Shown in pieces: positions 6,918 through 11,123 of a stretch of DNA of 11,123 nt; the first letter of the stretch is position 1, and each line of letters starts with the position of its first letter. The notes under the pieces were generated by a model, which was not told the origin of the DNA, did no database searches, and saw only the letters and a list, made by a program, of their open reading frames with translations. A program made the translations under genes and the position numbers. This DNA comes from Candidatus Eiseniibacteriota bacterium (GTDB lineage: Bacteria > Eisenbacteria > RBG-16-71-46). The stretch covers positions 1-11,123 of the forward strand of contig VBPB01000143.1 in NCBI GenBank assembly GCA_005893365.1, given 5' to 3'.

Positions 6918-8438
6918 ATGTCCCCAAGACCCACCCCGCGCGCCCGACGTTCCCGGGCCGGCGGTCGCCCGCGCCTCGCAGGCGGGCTGCTGCTCGGCGC
7001 CGCGCTCGTGGCCGGCGCCCTCCTGCGCGGGTGGGTGCTGTTCCACTCGAGCGGCCTCACCATGGACTCGCCCCTCTACGTCCTGATGGCCGAGCAGTGG
7101 GGACACGCGCGGGAGCCGCTCGGCCCCGCCCACCACGGCTACTCGGCCCTGGTGGCCCTGGCGAGCCTGGGCGTCCCGGGGCGCGAGTGGCCCGGCCGGA
7201 TCGTGTCGCTGGCCGCCGGCCTGCTGCTCATCGCCGTGACCTGGCGCCTCGCGCGCGGTCTCCTGCCGGCCCGCGCCGCCGCCGCGGCCGCCGCCCTGGT
7301 GGCGCTCCACCCGCTGCTGGCGCTCTCGAGCGGGGCGGTGATGACCGAGTCCACGTTCCAGTGCCTCACCTACCTCGCCCTGCTGGTGCTCGCGGGCGGC
7401 CGGCCGGCCTGGGGCGGCGGCCTGCTCGGGCTCGCCTACTGCGTGCGCCCCGAGGCGATGGTGGTGGCGGCCGCGGCCCTCCCGGCGGTCTCGCCGCTCA
7501 AGCGTCGCGCGGTGTGGCTGCTGGCGTTCGCGCTCGCCGCACTCCCCGAGGTCGCGATGCTCAGCGCCGAGCACCACGCCTTGACGCTGACGCCCAAGAC
7601 CAATCTCGTCGCCGCCGCCGGCGCCACGCAGGACGACGCCGAGTGGCACGCCACCGGCGCCGAATCGCTGGCCGCGGTCCCGGCGAGCCCCGCGCTCGCG
7701 CGGCTCGGCACCGCGCTCGCGCGCGCGGCGGCCCGCTATCCCGACCGGCTCAAGGGCCAGCTTAAGCGCGTGCACCAGACCTGGCCCGCGCCGCTCCTGC
7801 TGCTGAGCCTGATCGGCATGGTGATCCGGCCCGGGCCGCTGCTGGCCCCGCTCGCCATCCTGCCGGTCCTGCCCCTGCTCGGCGTCACGCCGCACCTGCG
7901 CTATCCGCAGACGATGGTGCCGGCGCTCGCCATCTTCGCCGCGATCGGCGGCGCCTGGCTGGTGGGCCGGCTGGACCCGGGACGGACGCGCGCGCGTGGG
8001 CTCGCGCGCGGCGCGCTCGCGCTGGTCCTGGCGCTCGGCCTCGGCTGGTGCTGGCGCGGCCCGGCGGGAGACGCGCTGCGCCGCTCCGAGGACGGGCCGA
8101 CGAGGGCGTACCGCAAGGCGGGCCGGTGGCTCGCCGAGCACGGGAAGCCCGGCGCGCTGGTGATGGACCGCAAGCCCTACATCCCGTTCTTCGCCGGGAT
8201 GCCCCAGGCGCTCATGCCCGACGACGACTACGACGCGCTGGTCGACTACGCGGTGCGGCGGGGCGCGGACTATCTGGTGGTCGAGGAATACGTGATGTGG
8301 ACGATCCGCAAGCAGTTCATCCCGCTCATGACCGACCCGGCGTTCCGGGCGCGCGAGCGCCGGCTGCGGATGATCTACTTCGGCCGCGAGGGGCCGCGCA
8401 CCGGCATCGCCATCTTCGAGGTGACGCGGGCCCGCTGA
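6918..8438 (+). CDS. GT39-like (PMT-type) integral-membrane glycosyltransferase
   Basis: A 506-residue polytopic membrane protein. After a basic N-terminus (R-P-T-P-R-A-R-R-S-R) comes TM1 (about 20-42), then a periplasmic loop with T-M-D-S-P-L-Y-V-L-M-A-E-Q-W, where Asp50 sits in the position of the catalytic acid of GT39/GT83 enzymes, followed by H-H-G-Y-S-A-L at about 72-78, resembling the H-P-P-G-Y-P motif. Many hydrophobic helices follow, and a soluble C-terminal domain (about 370-506) has A-Y-R-K-A-G-R-W-L-A-E-H and an acidic D-D-D-Y-D-A-L-V-D-Y patch. Enzymes of this family move a sugar from a polyprenyl-phosphate donor to protein or lipid on the outer face of the inner membrane. Acceptor and sugar are unknown. 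The ATG at 6918 is the first good start; the Shine-Dalgarno is poor, so a leaderless or weak start is possible. The upstream extension of the frame covers the 12-base repeat and is rejected. Confidence 0.78.
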   Translation: MSPRPTPRARRSRAGGRPRLAGGLLLGAALVAGALLRGWVLFHSSGLTMDSPLYVLMAEQWGHAREPLGPAHHGYSALVALASLGVPGREWPGRIVSLAAGLLLIAVTWRLARGLLPARAAAAAAALVALHPLLALSSGAVMTESTFQCLTYLALLVLAGGRPAWGGGLLGLAYCVRPEAMVVAAAALPAVSPLKRRAVWLLAFALAALPEVAMLSAEHHALTLTPKTNLVAAAGATQDDAEWHATGAESLAAVPASPALARLGTALARAAARYPDRLKGQLKRVHQTWPAPLLLLSLIGMVIRPGPLLAPLAILPVLPLLGVTPHLRYPQTMVPALAIFAAIGGAWLVGRLDPGRTRARGLARGALALVLALGLGWCWRGPAGDALRRSEDGPTRAYRKAGRWLAEHGKPGALVMDRKPYIPFFAGMPQALMPDDDYDALVDYAVRRGADYLVVEEYVMWTIRKQFIPLMTDPAFRARERRLRMIYFGREGPRTGIAIFEVTRAR

Positions 8439-8450
8439 GCCCTAGCGGGC
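8430..8450. terminator. Stem-loop across the glycosyltransferase stop codon, convergent junction
   Basis: GCCCGCT (8430-8436) pairs perfectly with AGCGGGC (8444-8450) around a 7-base loop that holds the last two bases of the TGA stop. It sits in the 32-base gap region between two convergent genes, where a bidirectional terminator would be useful. There is no T-run on either strand, so intrinsic termination is uncertain. Confidence 0.35.
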
Positions 8451-8470
8451 GCGGCGCCTCCCGTCCGCCC

Positions 8471-10408
8471 CTACTGCCCCGCCGCCGCCCCGCGGCTCGC
8501 CATCTCGGCCGGAGCCGCGACCGCCTCGGCCGCCGCCGGCTCGGTGGGTGCCGCGACGATGCCCTCCTCGAGCCAGGCGTACCGGCCGTCCAGGGCGCCG
8601 CGCGCGACCCGGTAGCCGCGCAGGTCGTCGTTGGCGTCGAGGCTGCGGAACAGCGTCTCGACCTTGCGCCGCGCCTGGCGGCAGACCAGGTCCGCCAGCT
8701 CGGTCGCGGTGTCGTCACGCCCGGCCTGGCGCCGGTCGCGGTCGGCGCGCACGCAGGTCGCGGCCATCGCGAACAGCTCGGCGCCGATGTCGACGCAGCG
8801 GAACAGCTGCGCCTGCCGCTGCTCGAGCGCCGGGCCGTGCTGGACCATGAGGTGGAACTGGCGGCGCGCCAGCCGGCGCGAGGCCCGTTCCAGGTAACGC
8901 AGGTGATCGGCCAGCGGCCCGAAGGCGCCGTACTGCGGCCACCGTCCCCAGCCCAGCCAGCGGCTGGGGTACCACGCGGCGTAGAACGCGCCGGCCTTGA
9001 GCGCCCCGGCCAGCCTTCGCCCCAACGGCACGCCCGGCATCACCACGTCGCCGGCGGCCTTGAGGTGAACGTCCAGGGCCTCGCGGGCGATGAACAGCCG
9101 CATGATCTGGCTCGTGCCCTCGAAGATGCGGTTGATGCGCAGGTCGCGCAGCAGCCGCTCGAGCGGGATCGCCGCCTCGCCGCGCATCGCCAGCGAGCGC
9201 GCGGTCTCGTAGCCGCGGCCGCCGCACACCTGGACCGCGAGGTCGCCCAGCTCCCAGGCGACCTCGGTGTTCCACAGCTTGCCGAGCGCCGCCTCGAGCC
9301 GGATGTCGGAGCGGCCGCGATCGGCCAGCAGTGAGCCCAGGTCGGCGACCGCCTCCATGGCGTAGGTCTTGGCGGCGATCTCGGCGAGCATCTGGGCGAC
9401 CGCGTCGTGGCGGCCGACCGGCCGGCCCCACTGGACCCGCTTGCCGGCGAAGGTGCGCGCCACCTGCAGGCACCATTTCCCCGCCGCGGCGCACCCGGCG
9501 GGCACGGTGAGCCGCCCGGTGTTGAGCGTGACCAGCGCCAGCTTGAGCCCGCGGCCCTCCTCGCCCAGGAGGTTCTCCTTCGGCACGCGCACGCCGCGGA
9601 AGCGCATCAGCGCGTTCTCGATCCCGCGCAGGCCCATGAACTCGAGGCGGTGCGCCACCTCGACCCCGGGCCAGGCGGTCTCGACGATGAACGCGCTGAT
9701 CGGCCCGGGCTTGCCGTCCTTGCCCGGGGTGCGCGCCATCACCACCATCAGCTCGGCGATGGTGCCGTTGGTGCACCATAGCTTCTCGCCGTCCAGGAGG
9801 TACGCGGAACCGTCCGGCGTGGGCACCGCGGTCGTGGTCATGCGCGCCGGATCCGAGCCGACGTCGACCTCGGTGAGCGCGAACGCCGAGATGGCGCCGC
9901 GCGCCAGCCGCGGCAGGTACTTCTGCTTCTGCGCCTCGGTGCCGAACAGCTTGAGCGGCTGCGGGACGCCGATCGACTGGTGCGCGGAGAGCAGCGTCAC
10001 CAGGGCACTCGACACCGAGCCGCACAGCGACATCGCCCGGCCGTAGGTGTACTGCGAGAGGCCGAGGCCGCCGTACTCGCGCGGGATCTTGATGCCGAAG
10101 GCGCCCAAGTCGCGCAGGCCCTGGAGGACCTCGGGCGGGATGCGGGCCTCGTGCTCGATGCGCTCGCCGTCCACCTGCTCGCGCAGGAAGCGCTCGAGCC
10201 GCGCCATGAACTCGGCGCCGCGGCGCTGCTCCTCGGGGTCGGGCTCGGGGTGCGGGTGGATGAGGCCGATCTGGAGGCTGCCGAGGAACAGCTCGCGCAC
10301 GAACGACGGCGCGGTCCAGACGGTCTCGCGCGAGGCCTCGGCCAAAGCACGGGCTTCCTGCTCGCTGACGTGCGACGACTTCACGGCGGTTTCGGCCATC
10401 GGTCCCAT
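8471..10408 (-). CDS. Acyl-CoA dehydrogenase, VLCAD/ACAD9-like long form
   Basis: An FAD flavoprotein that makes the 2,3-double bond in acyl-CoA, the first step of beta-oxidation. The 645-residue product has the N-terminal helical domain (L-G-A-F-G-I-K-I-P-R-E-Y-G-G-L-G-L-S at about 101-118), the middle beta domain with F-A-L-T-E-V-D-V-G-S-D at 176-186 and L-W-C-T-N-G at 210-215, and the C-terminal helical domain with Q-V-C-G-G-R-G-Y-E at 393-401. The catalytic Glu430 lies in R-I-F-E-G-T-S-Q-I-M-R, the position used by medium- and very-long-chain enzymes. About 200 further residues (440-645) form the extra helical domain of VLCAD and ACAD9, which in those relatives supports dimerisation and membrane association. 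The last 30 residues are Ala-rich. Two starts are possible, ATG 10408 (AGGGA just upstream) and ATG 10399; I take the first. No electron-transfer flavoprotein gene is adjacent. Confidence 0.93.
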   Translation of the reverse strand: MGPMAETAVKSSHVSEQEARALAEASRETVWTAPSFVRELFLGSLQIGLIHPHPEPDPEEQRRGAEFMARLERFLREQVDGERIEHEARIPPEVLQGLRDLGAFGIKIPREYGGLGLSQYTYGRAMSLCGSVSSALVTLLSAHQSIGVPQPLKLFGTEAQKQKYLPRLARGAISAFALTEVDVGSDPARMTTTAVPTPDGSAYLLDGEKLWCTNGTIAELMVVMARTPGKDGKPGPISAFIVETAWPGVEVAHRLEFMGLRGIENALMRFRGVRVPKENLLGEEGRGLKLALVTLNTGRLTVPAGCAAAGKWCLQVARTFAGKRVQWGRPVGRHDAVAQMLAEIAAKTYAMEAVADLGSLLADRGRSDIRLEAALGKLWNTEVAWELGDLAVQVCGGRGYETARSLAMRGEAAIPLERLLRDLRINRIFEGTSQIMRLFIAREALDVHLKAAGDVVMPGVPLGRRLAGALKAGAFYAAWYPSRWLGWGRWPQYGAFGPLADHLRYLERASRRLARRQFHLMVQHGPALEQRQAQLFRCVDIGAELFAMAATCVRADRDRRQAGRDDTATELADLVCRQARRKVETLFRSLDANDDLRGYRVARGALDGRYAWLEEGIVAAPTEPAAAEAVAAPAEMASRGAAAGQ

Positions 10409-10446
10409 CCCGTCCCTGTGGATGCTCCGGCGCGGTGCCGGACCGC

Positions 10447-10501
10447 GGCTGCCTTCCTAGGCCCCGCGCCGGCCACAGGCAGCCTACCGCCGCCGGGCGG
10501 T
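10447..10501. other. Two stem-loops in the gap between acyl-CoA dehydrogenase and the right-edge gene
   Basis: GGCTGCC (10447-10453) pairs with GGCAGCC (10478-10484) around a 24-base loop, and ACCGCC (10486-10491) pairs with GGCGGT (10496-10501) around the tetraloop GCCG. They lie downstream of the stop of the gene at the right edge and upstream of the dehydrogenase start, so they could end the first transcript. No T-run follows. The rest of the 10409-10559 gap shows nothing else I can name, and no clear promoter. Confidence 0.35.
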
Positions 10502-10559
10502 CCGCGCCAACCGGCCGGGCGCTCGGCCAACGGCGAACCGGAGTCGCGGGGCGGGACGG

Positions 10560-11123
10560 CTAGCGATACAGCGTCTTGAGCGAGCCCCAGGTCGGCTGCC
10601 CGCGGCGGTCACACAGCCGGTGTTCGCGCTGCCGTTGTGCGTGAAGGTCTCCCACCAGACCAGCGAGCTGCCCTCGCCCCAGAAGATGCGGGCCCAGGAC
10701 GCGACACCGGAGCAGGCGTAGAGCGAACCCGCGAGCGTCAGCACCCCGTCGTAGAAGACCTGGATGGCGGTGCCGTTCACCTCGATGCGATAGGTGTGCA
10801 TGGCGTCGCTGGTCGGGACCGTGGCGGTGGCGCCGCGCGCGGCGTCGCTGGCCAGCAGGAAGATCTCGCCATTCCCGATCGAGAGCAGGTTCACCTGGCT
10901 CGCCGAGCGCTGGAACTGGATGCTGATCGGCGCGCGGAGGCTCGAGGTCGTCGAGCCGCTCACGCGGCGACAACGGGCCTCGATGATCCAGAGCGTCGGC
11001 AGCGAGAGGGCGGCGGCTCCCTGGTCGTAGAACTCGTTCTGCGCGATGTTCGTGGTCGAGAGGGTGAGCTTGGTCGCGTCGAGCGCCGGCGGCACGGCCG
11101 AGTTGCTGACCAAGGTCCAGCAG
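10560..11123 (-). CDS. C-terminal part of a secreted concanavalin-A/LamG-like protein, frameshifted near its end
   Basis: The 5' part lies beyond the right edge: the frame is open at the border and begins mid-domain with C-W-T-L-V-S-N-S-A-V, so the TTG at 11113 is not a start. About 170 residues look like a jelly-roll sandwich: L-W-I-I-E-A-R-C-R-R-V-S-G, I-S-I-Q-F-Q-R, H-T-Y-R-I-E-V-N-G-T-A-I-Q-V-F-Y-D-G-V and the closing strand L-V-W-W-E-T-F-T-H-N. This fits the laminin-G/concanavalin-A superfamily, often ligand-binding modules of exported proteins. The main frame reads on past T-G-C-V-T-A-A into basic low-complexity sequence to 10484. Another frame instead gives Q-P-T-W-G-S-L-K-T-L-Y-R and then TAG at 10560, which looks like the true end. 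The switch lies at about 10595-10608 and needs one base more or two fewer. The ligand is unknown. Confidence 0.62.
   Translation of the reverse strand: MLDLGQQLGRAAGARRDQAHPLDHEHRAERVLRPGSRRPLAADALDHRGPLSPRERLDDLEPPRADQHPVPALGEPGEPALDREWRDLPAGQRRRARRHRHGPDQRRHAHLSHRGERHRHPGLLRRGADARGFALRLLRCRVLGPHLLGRGQLAGLVGDLHAQRQREHRLCDRRGQPTWGSLKTLYR

Noticed and set aside
2828..7063. A 1411-codon open frame on the minus strand
   Set aside because: It joins the ftsK membrane half, an antiphase reading of the ftsK motor, and rimO. The middle is Arg/Gly/Ala-rich noise, while the true motor is intact in another frame.
8715..10025. A 436-codon open frame inside the acyl-CoA dehydrogenase gene
   Set aside because: It is a same-strand antiphase shadow rich in Arg/Gly/Ala, while the dehydrogenase frame carries every expected motif.

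Overview
The window is very GC-rich bacterial chromosome. The genes use GTG starts freely, overlap by a few bases, and are covered on the opposite strand by long meaningless open frames. The gene set points to a diderm bacterium: a BamD-like outer-membrane lipoprotein, an FtsK translocase, RimO, NadD, a long acyl-CoA dehydrogenase, and a secreted concanavalin-A-like protein ending in a W-G-x-x-K-x-L-Y-R tail. My best guess is an uncultivated FCB-type lineage such as Candidatus Eisenbacteria. That is an inference from gene style and the tail motif; no rRNA or other marker settles it.

Layout. From about 6547 down to 1, on the minus strand, lies one tightly packed operon-like run: ftsK (broken by one frameshift), rimO (GTGA overlap), an unrecognised signal-peptide protein with a C-terminal membrane anchor (TGATG overlap), a bamD-like lipoprotein gene, nadD (2-base gap), and a SAM methyltransferase (GTGA overlap, running off the left edge). 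Nearly every junction suggests translational coupling. The one exception is the junction between the anchored protein and bamD, which is split by a 160-base palindromic MITE-like element flanked by CTAG on both sides. Removing the element and one CTAG restores a coupled junction, with the upstream stop codon inside the bamD Shine-Dalgarno sequence.

A 370-base divergent intergenic region (6548-6917) carries GC hairpins and seven 12-base tandem repeats. It is followed on the plus strand by a GT39-like membrane glycosyltransferase (6918-8438). A VLCAD/ACAD9-type acyl-CoA dehydrogenase (8471-10408, minus) converges on it, with a stem-loop across the glycosyltransferase stop codon. The right edge holds the C-terminal part of a secreted jelly-roll protein, with a second frameshift close to its end.

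Most genes are housekeeping: chromosome segregation, S12 modification, outer-membrane assembly, NAD synthesis and fatty-acid oxidation. I see no defence, CRISPR or biosynthetic system. The points most worth following are the MITE and its insertion site, the unrecognised anchored protein between rimO and bamD, and the two frameshifts, both in GC-palindromic sequence.
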